Positions 8,966 through 17,297 of a DNA stretch of 45,503 nucleotides are shown here, piece after piece. The notes beneath the pieces were generated by a model. The model was not told where the DNA came from and searched no databases. It saw only the letters and a list, made by a program, of their open reading frames with translations. The stretch comes from an uncultured Pirellulaceae bacterium (GTDB lineage Bacteria > Planctomycetota > Planctomycetia > Pirellulales > Pirellulaceae): the NCBI GenBank assembly GCA_937941455.1, contig CALDHM010000055.1, positions 1 to 45,503 of the forward strand. The letters run 5' to 3'. The translations under genes and the position numbers were made by a program. How positions within the stretch are numbered: position 1 is the stretch's first letter; each line of letters begins with the position of its first letter.

Positions 8966-9157
8966 TTATGTCAAAACTCGTAGCCGGAACGCGTTAGCGT
9001 CCGGTAATCGCGAGGTGGTTAATTGCCGCAATGCAAGGGTTGTTTGAGCATCGGTAAGGGCCATTTGATTCGAATTGAATAGCTCAATGCCGCGTTGTTT
9101 GGCAAGTTGAATGACGGACATGAGGGTGGCCTGTGCGTGTGCAACGATCTCGGACGG
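8966..9157 (-). pseudogene. Possible C-terminal remnant of an IS66-like transposase
   Basis: On the minus strand a 63-codon open stretch bounded upstream by TAG (9160-9158) reads EIVAHAQATLMSVIQLAKQR, then GIELFNSNQMALTDAQ and on to a TAA at 8968-8966. The AQ-TLMSV block resembles the C-terminal tail of IS66-type transposases as I remember it (a Gln-rich ...AQRTLMSVYRTL... segment). No start codon or catalytic part is present, so it would be a dead fragment. The last codons run through the 8984-9004 hairpin. The family call is weak and rests on one short motif. Confidence 0.25.
8984..9004. repeat. REP-like hairpin
   Basis: A compact imperfect palindrome: arms CCGGA-CGC and GCG-TCCGG around a GTTA loop, with one bulged A in the left arm. 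It has no T tract on either strand, so it looks more like a REP-type element than an intrinsic terminator. Only one copy lies in this window. Confidence 0.4.
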
Positions 9158-9877
9158 CTATCTTGCTAATTATTGGGTTCGGATTCACTCCTGGTCCGGA
9201 ACGGTAAAAGAAAAGGCTGTTTCGCAAATCAAAACGATCTCCTCGCCGAAAAACGCATCGAGAACGAGACGAAATCACAGACCAAATGCAACCTGCGATT
9301 AAAGTTAGAAAAGTCATGATGCGATGGCCACGGGTTGGTCTGTATTGTCTGTCGAGTGTCACCGCCAGATAGTTTCGTGGCGCGCTAAAGCATATTCGCT
9401 GGATCACAAAATCTCCGAAGCTCAAAAAATAACGTATTGATGAGCCAAGTGGGATTTGTCGTCGACGTAGGCACAGTTTATGGGACAGCTTTACCATCCG
9501 ATCCGTGTTTGCCTTGGTTGACCACAACCGTCGAAAATTCAGCTTCTTCGCGTCTGGCTTGTGGTTTCGTCGCAAATTCGTTGAGAGTCATTTGACGACG
9601 TGGCCGCTGCGGCGGTGATAAAAGTAGTGGCCTTGGGTACGACAACCATGCCGTTGGCACGGGCCAGTTTGTCGGAACAGCCTAGCGCGGTCACGAGCTT
9701 TGAGTTATGTCGGGGATTCGCCGGGGGTGACGGTTGTGCCGATTGGGCCAAGTCGACGGGCTGATCCTACCGAATTTTCGCCAATTTTTACCCAGACTTG
9801 GTAACCCAGCGGATCTAGCGTGTCCTAGGTTTCTCAGAAGTTGCGAGCTGCCCTCAGCTTGTCGTATGGGAGATCCG

Positions 9878-10213
9878 ATGTCGTCCGCAAGCGCAAAAAC
9901 GAAACACCTCGCTACCACGGTCCGCCGCCCGCAAGATTCCCTCCGCCGTCGGCAGGACAATGAAGGATTCCTTTCGTTCATCGATCGCAAGGCCTGGATT
10001 GTCAGCTTGGTGATTGTTTGGGTGATCGTGATGATGACGTTCGCCTTTTGGCTTACCTTGAAATTGGCGCAGCTTGATTCGACCCAACAGGAGCTCGAAA
10101 CGCCCCTCATGGCTTCGGAAAATATGGTCAATCCAACGGGCCGTCAGATTCCCAAGCTCCGTCGGTTGCCGACGAGCTATCGCAATGCGAACATGAGCCA
10201 GGCATCGCAGTAG
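9878..10213 (+). CDS. Hypothetical single-pass membrane protein
   Basis: Predicted 111-residue protein that I do not recognise. It starts MSSASAKTKHLATTVRRPQD with a very basic N-terminal 45 residues, then a single strong transmembrane helix (WIVSLVIVWVIVMMTFAFWL, about residues 47-66) and a polar C-terminal tail of about 45 residues. The positive-inside rule puts the N-terminus in the cytoplasm. GGGAGA lies just upstream of the ATG at 9878, which favours this start over in-frame ones further 5'. It converges on the metal ATPase gene 28 bases downstream. No function can be assigned. Confidence 0.6.
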   Translation: MSSASAKTKHLATTVRRPQDSLRRRQDNEGFLSFIDRKAWIVSLVIVWVIVMMTFAFWLTLKLAQLDSTQQELETPLMASENMVNPTGRQIPKLRRLPTSYRNANMSQASQ

Positions 10214-10241
10214 TGGCCAGCCTGAGCCATATTCCCCAGTT

Positions 10242-12095
10242 CTATTCGGGGCGGTAATCGAAGAGGGATCGCGGTGGCCAGGCGGCGCGCAAAGCGTTGA
10301 GTACCGCGAGCACGTCGATGATCTCTTGAAGAACGGCTCCCCAGACTGGCGGTAGCCAGCCCGCGACGGCAAAACCCATGCCGAGCATGCTCAGACCCAT
10401 ACCCCCTATAGCGCTCTGCAAGGCGATCCGCCTCATGCGTCTGCTGATGTGGAGAAATTCATCGATCTTCTGCAACGAGCTGTCGAGGATCACCACATCG
10501 GCGGCCTCGGTGGTCACGTCGCTGTTTTGCCCAAACGCGATGCCGACGCTGGCCGCCAACAAGGCCGGAGCATCGTTGATACCGTCGCCGACAAAAATCG
10601 TCGAGTTCGCAGCTGTTTCGCGGTTGACGAGTTCGAGTTTCTGCTCAGGACTTTGGCCGGCATAGACCATTTCGATGCCGACTTGTTCCGCCAAGTATTC
10701 GACCTCAGACTTGCGGTCTCCGGAGACGAGCAGCAGGCGACTGACTTGATGCCGCGGCTTGAGATGCCGAATGAAGGAACTGCCGTCGCCGCGCGGAGCA
10801 TCGCGAAATTGGCAAGTCGCCGCGTAGTGGCCGTCGAGCAGCACCACACATTCCAGCCCGGAAGTCGTGGGTGGTAGCCAGCGTTCGGCCTCGGGCTGAG
10901 ATTCCAGAAGTTTTTCGCGGCTAGTGACCGCAACGGTCCGTCCTTGGACGACGCCCGTCAAACCCTGCCCTGGTCGTTCGCTCATTTGTTGGGCTTCCCA
11001 CCGCGCAACTTTTCGCTCGTCGGCAGCCCTCACTACGGCCTCGGCCAGAGGATGTTTGGAGAGCCGTTCCAGGCTGGCGGTCAGTGCCAGGACTTCCGTC
11101 TCGCTCACTCCCGGCGCGGTGTAAACGCCGACCAGTTTGGGTTTTCCGTAGGTCAGCGTGCCAGTCTTGTCGAAGATGATCGTGCGGCAGGTGTCCGCCA
11201 ATTCCAAAGCGCTGGGATCGCGGATGATGATCGCCCGTTTGGCTGCCAGTGAAATCGAACCGATGATGGCCACGGGAATAGCGATCAAAAGGGGGCAGGG
11301 AGTAGCGACAACCAGCACTGCCAAAAAGCGAATGGGATCACCGGAAATGAGCCATGCCAGGCCCGCTAACGCGAGGGCCAGCGGTGTGTACCACGCGCCG
11401 AGTCGATCGGCCAGGCGGCGGATGCGAGGCCGTTTTTCTTCGGCGGCTTGGATGACCTGGCGGATCTTGGCGAACCGCGAGTCCTCGGCTAATTTTTCGG
11501 CGCGGATGATGAGCGCGGAATCGCCGTTGATCGAACCCGAGAGGACCTGAGCTCCTGGCGATTTTTGCATCAGGTAGGGTTCGCCCGTCAGGTAGCTTTC
11601 GTCCATTACGCCATGTCCTTCGACGACGACGCCATCGACGGGGCAAGCTTCGTGGGGGAAGACAGCCAGCAGGTCACCGATGTTGATCGCGCTGAGATCA
11701 GCGTCCTCGATGACATGGTCGACCTTGCGGTGAGCGACAGAGGGCATCCGCTTGCTGAGCGCCCGCAACGCGCTGGAGGCACTGCGGATCGCGTAGGCTT
11801 CGATGGCCTCGCCCCCCGAAAGCATCAAAACGACCAAGCCCCCCGCCAGGTACTCGCCGAGTACCATCGACGTGACGATGGAGATGCCGGCCAAGAGATC
11901 TGAGCCGAATTCGAGTTGCCACAGTTTCCAGGTCAACTCTCCCACCAGCGGAATTCCGCCCAGGATTAGCACACCCCACAGCGGATAGTTAGCCCAAGAA
12001 TGCGAACCGGCAAGCAGAAGCGCGAAGTGCAGCGCGATTCCTAACACGCTGAGGGCCGCGATCAAGGTCGAACGATATTTCCACAAGCGTGCCAT
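10242..12095 (-). CDS. P1B-type heavy-metal transporting ATPase with TPCP motif
   Basis: Predicted 617-residue inner-membrane metal pump. Visible landmarks: actuator [12 protein letters not shown], the transmembrane metal motif TPCP at T265-P268, the phosphorylation site DKTGT with D309, the P1B nucleotide-domain HP in [10 protein letters not shown], and [10 protein letters not shown]. The protein starts directly in membrane helices and has no N-terminal CxxC metal-binding domain. Copper pumps usually have CPC and Zn/Cd pumps CPC with a downstream Lys/Asp set; TPCP belongs to a separate subgroup linked in the literature to Fe/Ni/Co-like metals (P1B-5), but here the C-terminal haemerythrin domain of the best-known member is absent. 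The metal is therefore open. No metalloregulator gene is adjacent. Confidence 0.88.
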   Translation of the reverse strand: MARLWKYRSTLIAALSVLGIALHFALLLAGSHSWANYPLWGVLILGGIPLVGELTWKLWQLEFGSDLLAGISIVTSMVLGEYLAGGLVVLMLSGGEAIEAYAIRSASSALRALSKRMPSVAHRKVDHVIEDADLSAINIGDLLAVFPHEACPVDGVVVEGHGVMDESYLTGEPYLMQKSPGAQVLSGSINGDSALIIRAEKLAEDSRFAKIRQVIQAAEEKRPRIRRLADRLGAWYTPLALALAGLAWLISGDPIRFLAVLVVATPCPLLIAIPVAIIGSISLAAKRAIIIRDPSALELADTCRTIIFDKTGTLTYGKPKLVGVYTAPGVSETEVLALTASLERLSKHPLAEAVVRAADERKVARWEAQQMSERPGQGLTGVVQGRTVAVTSREKLLESQPEAERWLPPTTSGLECVVLLDGHYAATCQFRDAPRGDGSSFIRHLKPRHQVSRLLLVSGDRKSEVEYLAEQVGIEMVYAGQSPEQKLELVNRETAANSTIFVGDGINDAPALLAASVGIAFGQNSDVTTEAADVVILDSSLQKIDEFLHISRRMRRIALQSAIGGMGLSMLGMGFAVAGWLPPVWGAVLQEIIDVLAVLNALRAAWPPRSLFDYRPE

Positions 12096-12513
12096 GATGA
12101 GATTTTGATCGATTTAGAAATTTACCAACACGTCGCGAGACGGTATCGGTTCTCGTTACTTTCGTCAGCCATAATTTTGCACGAACTAGTGAACCATCCC
12201 ATGCCGGACCATCCCGCGTCAAGCGGCTCCGGTTTGGCACATGTGCGGTGAACTGGTCTGGTGGGCGGCGAGGGTTGGCCCTGACTGGCGAAAAAATCTT
12301 GGTAAATCGGAGCGAATTGGTGAATTCTGCTATGGATTCGGTCGACAAGGCTGGTAAACTGAGCCGTGCTCAGGATTCTCTCGGCTGATGGAATCATGGG
12401 CCGCGATACCGGACTTCCGTTCGGTTCGCGTTGTCCAACAACGGCGTTCTCGCGAATGTCGTTGCGTTTGTTTTTTGGTTTGGGCCCGGCAAGGGCCATG
12501 TTAGGAAAGTTGT
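12096..12513. other. Divergent intergenic region between metal ATPase and RRM gene
   Basis: About 420 bases without a credible gene. It must contain the leader of the leftward ATPase gene and the promoter and leader of the rightward RRM gene. AGGAAAG at about 12502 serves the RRM start at 12514, and GGGCCCGGCAAGGGCC just upstream could form a small hairpin in its leader. I see no clear metal-box operator. Confidence 0.3.
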
Positions 12514-12810
12514 ATGAGCAAGAATTTGTATGTCGGGAACCTTTCGTTCAAAACCACTTCGGACGATTTGCGTCGTGCCTTCGAAGCACACGGCACGGTG
12601 ACATCGGCCTCGGTGGTGATGGATCGAGAGACCGGCAGGTCTCGCGGTTTTGGATTCGTCGAGATGTCGTCAGGCGCAGAACAAGCAGTCGAGCAAATGA
12701 ACAATGCCGAACTGGATGGTCGTCGCTTGACCGTGAACGAGGCTCGCCCACGAGCCGAGCGTTCTGGAGGTGGCGGTGGTGGCCGAGGTGGCTACCGCGG
12801 TCGCAACTAA
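12514..12810 (+). CDS. RRM RNA-binding protein with Gly-rich tail
   Basis: Predicted 98-residue single-RRM protein. RNP2 is LYVGNL (residues 5-10) and RNP1 is RGFGFVEM (about 45-52), carrying the aromatic residues that stack on RNA bases. Residues 82-98 form a Gly/Arg tail (SGGGGGGRGGYRGRN). This is the small bacterial Rbp type best known from cyanobacteria, where several members are cold-induced; cold regulation here is not shown. The AGGAAAG ribosome site and the strong terminator at 12911-12945 indicate a monocistronic transcript. Confidence 0.92.
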   Translation: MSKNLYVGNLSFKTTSDDLRRAFEAHGTVTSASVVMDRETGRSRGFGFVEMSSGAEQAVEQMNNAELDGRRLTVNEARPRAERSGGGGGGRGGYRGRN

Positions 12811-13404
12811 TTAATAATTTGGTCAAATCCGAGTTGCAGCGCAGTTTTAGTAACTCGACGTTAATCGTTTTCAGGTAAGCTGCAAAATAGCTCACCGACA
12901 TTAACCGCAGACCGCAGACAACCTTCCCGTTGTCGGCGGTTTTTTATGCGCCGAGCCACCGCATAATCGTCGGATTTGGCCGCCTACCATGAATCTGTAA
13001 CCTTTTGATCCCCCAAGGATCACCCTCTGTAACGACGGCGTACGACCTAGGAACGGATGGAATCGCCAGATACATGCTGGGGATTTGGTACGCTTTGAAT
13101 TCCGATCGCACTTGTTCGCTCGGCGACTTTGGCCACGCTGCAGTCTCTCGATGCCGCACATGTTGACGCGGGCTGCAGACAGAACGCCGATTCGGGCGAC
13201 AAAGTGTGTGCCAAGGCGAATTCCCCGACGCGTTGAGCGTGACTGTGTCGGTTGCTTGTCGGCCGGGTGGATCGACTTGCTGCGTTGTCGCTAGTGCCCC
13301 AGAATGAAGCAGGGCGATGTTTGTCATCGGCATGAGATGGGGTGTTGAAGCGATCGCCGCTGACGGGAGATGTTTGACCATCAGATCATTCAAGGAGAAA
13401 TCGA
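12811..13404. other. Intergenic region with terminator and leader of the persulfide dioxygenase gene
   Basis: About 590 bases. The left part holds the rho-independent terminator of the RRM gene (12911-12945). The right part, from about 12950 to 13404, is the leader of the persulfide dioxygenase gene and ends in the strong ribosome site AAGGAGAAA. A short TGATCC/GGATCA hairpin lies at 13006-13022. ORFs on either strand here have unconvincing composition, and no sulfide-sensing regulator gene is present. Confidence 0.35.
12911..12945 (+). terminator. Rho-independent terminator of the RRM gene
   Basis: Twelve-base arms ACCGCAGACAAC (12911-12922) and GTTGTCGGCGGT (12929-12940) pair with one A/G mismatch around a CTTCCC loop, followed directly by TTTTT. 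It sits 100 bases after the RRM stop and shields the downstream sulfur genes from read-through. Confidence 0.88.
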
Positions 13405-14835
13405 ATGTTACTCAAGTATTTTTATGACAGCGCATTGGCTCACGCTTCGTATTTGGTTGGTTGCCAACGGACGGGAGAAGCGGTCGTGGTCGATCCGGGC
13501 CGCAACATCGAACCCTATTTGGAAGCGGCTCGCAAGGAAGGTTTGAGTATTGTCGCTGCGGCCGAAACGCATATTCATGCCGATTATGTTTCGGGCTTGC
13601 GAGAGCTGGCCGAACGCGTCGGTGCTAAACTGTACGTCTCCGACTCGGGCCCGGCCGATTGGAAGTATCAATACGTCGACAAGTATCCCCATCAGTTATT
13701 GAAAGAGGGGGCGAAGTTCGGCATCGGTAACATCGAGTTCCAAGTTCTGGAGACCCCGGGACATACTCCGGAGAGCATCTCGTTCCTTTTGATCGACCGC
13801 GGAGGCGGTGCGACGGAGCCGATGGGGATTTTTACCGGCGACTTTGTCTTCGTGGGTTCGATCGGTCGCCCGGACTTGTTGGAAGAAGCAGCCGGCGTGG
13901 TTGGCAGTGCTGAGGTCGGGGCCCGCGATCTGTTCCGTTCGTTGAAACGATTCAAGGAACTTCCGGACTATTTACAACTTTGGCCAGCCCACGGAGCGGG
14001 CAGTGCATGCGGCAAGGGACTAGGGGCCATCCCCTCGAGCACGGTTGGCTATGAAAAGCGATTCAATCCGGCCTTCCGCTACCATGACGAATCGTCCTTC
14101 GTCAAATACATTCTGTCCGAGCAACCGGAGGCTCCCAAATACTTCGCCGTGATGAAACGGGTCAACAAGGTCGGACCTGCAATCGTCGGTCCTACGCCAA
14201 CCATTCCCGAGGTTTCCGTCGCAGCGATCGAGAGTTTACCGATGAACGCGCAGATCGTCGATACTCGCTCGGCCGATGAGTTCGCCGCCGGCCATATTCC
14301 GGGTTCGCTGCTGCTCCCTGAACACTCCGTGGTGGCTTGGGGAGGCTGGCTAGTGGATTATGACCAACCCGTTTATCTGATTGCCAATCCAGCCCGCGTT
14401 TCCGAGATCGCCGTGCGCATGCGCAGCATCGGGATCGACAACATTGCTGGGTTCGTCGATGCCGAAAAAGTCGCTCGCAGTGGCCTAAATACGGAACGCT
14501 TCGAGGTCGCAACTCCGGGTGAAGTGGCTTCGGAAATCGCCCAGGGGAGTGTCACGCTGATTGATGTCCGCAGCGAGAGCGAGTGGCAGGAAGGCCATAT
14601 CGAGCAAGCCGAGCATCGCTTCCTCGGCAAGTTGGCGCAGAATCTGGCTGGCGTCGATACCGGGCGGCCGGTCGTCGTGCAATGCCGCAGCGGTGCTCGC
14701 TCCGCGATCGGAGCCAGTGTGCTACAGCGGGCCGGCATCAAAAACGTCATCAATCTCAAAGGGGGAATCACCGCCTGGCGGAATGCAGGCTTACCCATCG
14801 GCGGAGCTTGTCCCCAAGGGGTCTGCGGCGTGTAA
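13405..14835 (+). CDS. CstB-like persulfide dioxygenase-rhodanese fusion (MBL fold + two rhodanese domains)
   Basis: Predicted 476-residue cytoplasmic enzyme. Residues 1-240 form a metallo-beta-lactamase fold of the ETHE1 type: THIHADY gives H56, H58 and D60, and H120 (TPGHTPES) and D146 (FTGDFVF) complete the ligands; H56, H120 and D146 correspond to the ETHE1 iron triad. Residues about 265-360 are a rhodanese domain without a catalytic Cys (YLIANPAR at the loop). Residues about 370-465 are an active-type rhodanese with C427 in QCRSGARS. This order matches staphylococcal CstB, which oxidises persulfide and makes thiosulfate. The protein ends in an unusual CPQGVC tail (C469, C474). AAGGAGAAA precedes the ATG. 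It heads a set of two YeeE/YedE genes and sulfide:quinone oxidoreductase. Confidence 0.88.
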   Translation: MLLKYFYDSALAHASYLVGCQRTGEAVVVDPGRNIEPYLEAARKEGLSIVAAAETHIHADYVSGLRELAERVGAKLYVSDSGPADWKYQYVDKYPHQLLKEGAKFGIGNIEFQVLETPGHTPESISFLLIDRGGGATEPMGIFTGDFVFVGSIGRPDLLEEAAGVVGSAEVGARDLFRSLKRFKELPDYLQLWPAHGAGSACGKGLGAIPSSTVGYEKRFNPAFRYHDESSFVKYILSEQPEAPKYFAVMKRVNKVGPAIVGPTPTIPEVSVAAIESLPMNAQIVDTRSADEFAAGHIPGSLLLPEHSVVAWGGWLVDYDQPVYLIANPARVSEIAVRMRSIGIDNIAGFVDAEKVARSGLNTERFEVATPGEVASEIAQGSVTLIDVRSESEWQEGHIEQAEHRFLGKLAQNLAGVDTGRPVVVQCRSGARSAIGASVLQRAGIKNVINLKGGITAWRNAGLPIGGACPQGVCGV

Positions 14836-14892
14836 CCAATTCGATCTTGCGGGATCGTAACTGAACTGACTCGGTGGATTCGAGTTTTGTGG

Positions 14893-14924
14893 CTCCAGAA
14901 ACCTTCGTGTTTCCGGAGTTTTTT
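14893..14924 (+). terminator. Terminator-like hairpin inside the sulfur gene set
   Basis: Arms CTCCAGAAAC (14893-14902) and GTTTCCGGAG (14909-14918) pair with one mismatch around CTTCGT, followed by six T. It lies between the persulfide dioxygenase stop (14835) and the first YeeE gene (14976). It should end or attenuate transcription, so downstream genes may be expressed at a lower level or from their own promoter. Confidence 0.8.
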
Positions 14925-14975
14925 GGCTTGTCGAACAGTCGTAACCAGCGGAATTTGCAGGAGAGAAGAATTCTT

Positions 14976-15482
14976 ATGGACTGGATCATGACACAACCCT
15001 GGCCTTGGTGGTTGTCAGGCATTCTGATTGGTCTGACGGTGCCCTTGCTGTGGTTTCTGACGGGGAAATGGTTTGGAGTGTCAACCAGTTTGCAGCAACT
15101 CGGCTGCACCTTGACCCCGAACTCGAACCTGGAGTACCTCAAGAGCCACGATCGACAGGGGAACGCTTGGACCCTGTTTTTCGTCATTGGCATGGTCCTG
15201 GGGGGCTATTTGGCTACTCGCTTTTTGATGCCGCAGCCCATCGAGTTTTTGCCCAGCCAGTTCAAGACGTGGCAAGGTGCCGTGGTCTTGTTGATCGGCG
15301 GAGTGCTGGTGGGCTTCGGGGCCCGTTATGCGGGTGGTTGCACCTCGGGACATGCCATCACCGGAATCGCCAATTTGAATTGGCCCAGTCTGCTGGCCAC
15401 GATCTGCTTTTTCATCGGTGGTTTGGCGGTAACTTGGGGGTTGGGAAATTACCTGTTCGGCACGTTACTGGGAATTAACTAA
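14976..15482 (+). CDS. YeeE/YedE family membrane protein, first subunit
   Basis: Predicted 168-residue inner-membrane protein with about four hydrophobic segments (WWLSGILIGLTVPLLWFL; TLFFVIGMVLGGYLA; GAVVLLIGGVLVGFGARYAGG; LATICFFIGGLAVTWGL). The hallmark GARYAGGCTSGHAITG carries the conserved Cys that in the thiosulfate transporter TsuA helps pass thiosulfate across the membrane. The length is half that of a full YeeE, as in two-gene versions where each protein supplies half the channel. GGAGAG lies about ten bases before the ATG. It is followed 41 bases later by its partner half. Transport of thiosulfate or a related sulfur compound is inferred from family and context. Confidence 0.85.
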   Translation: MDWIMTQPWPWWLSGILIGLTVPLLWFLTGKWFGVSTSLQQLGCTLTPNSNLEYLKSHDRQGNAWTLFFVIGMVLGGYLATRFLMPQPIEFLPSQFKTWQGAVVLLIGGVLVGFGARYAGGCTSGHAITGIANLNWPSLLATICFFIGGLAVTWGLGNYLFGTLLGIN

Positions 15483-15523
15483 ACGCGGGATTCTATCGTA
15501 GAAATACCAGGAAGGATTTGACG

Positions 15524-15955
15524 ATGATTGGAAGAAATAGGGTTTGGCAAGCGATCGTCTCGCTGCTCCTGGGGACGTATTTCGGCATCGTGATGACCAA
15601 GGCAGAAGTGGTTCGCTGGGCGCGTGTTCACGACATGTTTTTGTTCCGAGAGCCACCTATGTATTTGATCATCACGGTGGCGATCGTCGTGGCCGGGCTC
15701 TCGGTGGCGATACTCAAGGCGATGCATGCCCGGGGGCTCGATGGCGAAGTCATCAAATACAAACCGAAGCCCTACCATTTGGGGGTGATCATCGGTGGCA
15801 TTTGTTTCGGCGCGGGGTGGGCCATAACGGGAGCGTGCCCTGGACCGATTTATGCCCAACTTGGAGGTATGGAGTGGATGGCGTTGTTTACACTGATCGG
15901 TGCCGTCATGGGCATGTACTTGTACGCCGCGCTCAAGCCTATCCTGCCGCATTAA
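15524..15955 (+). CDS. YeeE/YedE family membrane protein, second subunit (DUF6691-like)
   Basis: Predicted 143-residue membrane protein with four hydrophobic segments and the second conserved cysteine motif, GICFGAGWAITGACPGPIYAQ. It complements the preceding gene so that the two together resemble one full-length YeeE/YedE transporter. AGGAAGG is placed eight bases before the ATG at 15524; the in-frame TTG at 15518 would sit too close to it. The sulfide:quinone oxidoreductase follows after a 110-base gap that contains a REP-like repeat. Likely role: moving a sulfur compound such as thiosulfate across the inner membrane, direction unknown. Confidence 0.85.
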   Translation: MIGRNRVWQAIVSLLLGTYFGIVMTKAEVVRWARVHDMFLFREPPMYLIITVAIVVAGLSVAILKAMHARGLDGEVIKYKPKPYHLGVIIGGICFGAGWAITGACPGPIYAQLGGMEWMALFTLIGAVMGMYLYAALKPILPH

Positions 15956-15958
15956 GAG

Positions 15959-16022
15959 CCTGTCCCAATTCTGCCAGCTCCCGTAACCCGAAGCGTAAAC
16001 GAGGGCACATTTTGGGATAGGT
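15959..16022 (+). repeat. REP-like repeat copy 1 (core 15983-16005) with flanking inverted arms
   Basis: The core gtaACCCGaAGCGTaAaCGAGGG matches the copies at 39817-39840, 39873-39892 and 42977-42995. It is bracketed by CCTGTCCCAA (15959-15968) and TTGGGATAGG (16013-16022), which pair 9 of 10. The similarity with the 42977 copy continues about 15 bases beyond the core on both sides. It sits between the YeeE pair and the SQR gene. Confidence 0.65.
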
Positions 16023-16065
16023 TTTAAATATTATCAGTTTCATCACCATGGGTTGGAGAGTTCAT

Positions 16066-17247
16066 ATGGATCAACGCATCGCTATCGTTGGCGGTGGATC
16101 GGCAGGGTTGACCGTGGCTGCACAATTGCTGCGAAAGCGGAAGTCGCTGAAGGTGACCATCGTTGAGCCATCGGAGAAGCACTACTACCAACCTCTCTGG
16201 ACACTGGTGGGGGCGGGAATTTTCCCCCGCGAAGCTTCGGAGCGGCGCGAGCAGGACTACATCCCACGGGGAGCGACCTGGGAACGCGACTACGTCGAGT
16301 CGTTCGATCCCGAGCGCAACCAAGTCGTCACGCGGAGCGGCAAACGTCTCGACTACGATGCGTTGGTCGTCTGTCCCGGCATCATTCTGAAATGGAACGC
16401 GATCAAGGGGCTCGAGGGAAATGTCGGCAAACACAATATTTGCAGCAACTACAGCTATGAGACGGTCAATTCGACCTGGGAGCAATTGCAACAATTTCGC
16501 GGTGGCGTCGCGCTGTTCACGCATCCCCTGGGTGCCGTCAAGTGCGGCGGTGCTCCGCAAAAAATTTGCTATCTCGCCGAGGATTATTTCCGCCGTCGCG
16601 GGATTCGCGATCGTTGCCAGGTCGTGTTCGCCTCGGCTCAGCCGCGGATTTTCCAGGTGGACAAATACGCGACCGCTTTGGAAAAAGGGATCCAGCGTCG
16701 CGGAATCGAAACCCACTTCAAACATGACTTGATCGAAGTTCGCCCTCTGCAGCATGAAGCGGTATTTCAGGTTTTGGAAACCGACCAGACGGTAACCATC
16801 AAGTACGACATGCTGCACGTGACTCCGAAAATGGGCCCGCCCAAATTTCTGGTGGACAGCCCTCTGGCCGACGCTGGTGGATGGTGCAACGTGAACAAGG
16901 AGACCTTGCAGCACACGAACTTCCCGAATGTGTTTTCGTTGGGAGATGCCTCGAACCTGCCGACCTCCAAGACAGGAGCTGCCATTCGCAAACAAGCTCC
17001 GGTTGCCGTCGCAAATCTGTTGGCCTTTTTGGATGGCAAGAGTCTCCCCGCCAAGTACGATGGCTACACGTCGTGTCCCCTGGTCACCAGTTACCACAGC
17101 TTGATTTTGGCGGAATTCGACTACAACCTAAAACCCGAGGAAACGTTTCCGTTCGACCAGTCCAAAGAACGCTACAGCATGTTTCTGCTCAAAAAGTACG
17201 TGCTTCCTCGCCTGTACTGGCATGGTATGCTGAGAGGTAGAGCCTGA
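16066..17247 (+). CDS. sqr: Sulfide:quinone oxidoreductase, type II (SQRDL-like)
   Basis: Predicted 393-residue flavoprotein that oxidises sulfide, passing electrons to quinone and sulfur to an acceptor as persulfide. It starts MDQRIAIVGGGSAGLTVAAQ, the FAD-binding fold. The redox cysteines of the SQRDL type are present: C160 in VKCGGAPQKICY and C337 in DGYTSCPLVT. FSLGDASNLPTSKTGAAIRKQAP is the second FAD motif. I chose the ATG at 16066, placed after GGAGAG, over the ATG at 16048. It supplies the persulfide that the CstB-like protein at 13405 would oxidise, completing a sulfide-to-sulfite/thiosulfate route. It is probably a peripheral membrane protein through its hydrophobic C-terminal region. 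Confidence 0.92.
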   Translation: MDQRIAIVGGGSAGLTVAAQLLRKRKSLKVTIVEPSEKHYYQPLWTLVGAGIFPREASERREQDYIPRGATWERDYVESFDPERNQVVTRSGKRLDYDALVVCPGIILKWNAIKGLEGNVGKHNICSNYSYETVNSTWEQLQQFRGGVALFTHPLGAVKCGGAPQKICYLAEDYFRRRGIRDRCQVVFASAQPRIFQVDKYATALEKGIQRRGIETHFKHDLIEVRPLQHEAVFQVLETDQTVTIKYDMLHVTPKMGPPKFLVDSPLADAGGWCNVNKETLQHTNFPNVFSLGDASNLPTSKTGAAIRKQAPVAVANLLAFLDGKSLPAKYDGYTSCPLVTSYHSLILAEFDYNLKPEETFPFDQSKERYSMFLLKKYVLPRLYWHGMLRGRA

Positions 17248-17297
17248 TCCCGATAAACCCGTCGATCGACAGTAACGCCGTTGATCAGTGTCATGCC

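Larger units (their letters stand above)
8814..9877. other. Gene-poor 1-kb region with transposase-like remnant and hairpin
   Basis: No intact gene is supportable between the aldolase/dehydrogenase stop and the small membrane protein at 9878. What I see is a hairpin at 8984-9004, a short open frame on the minus strand at 8966-9157 that reads like the tail of a transposase, and otherwise non-coding sequence with several unsupported ORFs of odd composition. The region looks like decayed mobile DNA or an old insertion scar. Confidence 0.4.

Noticed and set aside
9084-9575. 163-codon minus-strand open frame in the 1-kb gene desert
   Set aside because: The translation has mixed Arg/Ser/Cys-rich composition, no ribosome site and no recognisable domain. 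The transposase-like signal nearby lies in a different frame.
12944-13393. 149-codon minus-strand open frame upstream of the persulfide dioxygenase gene, considered as a possible regulator
   Set aside because: No helix-turn-helix or redox-cysteine pattern, unusual composition, and it starts opposite the ribosome site of the neighbouring gene.
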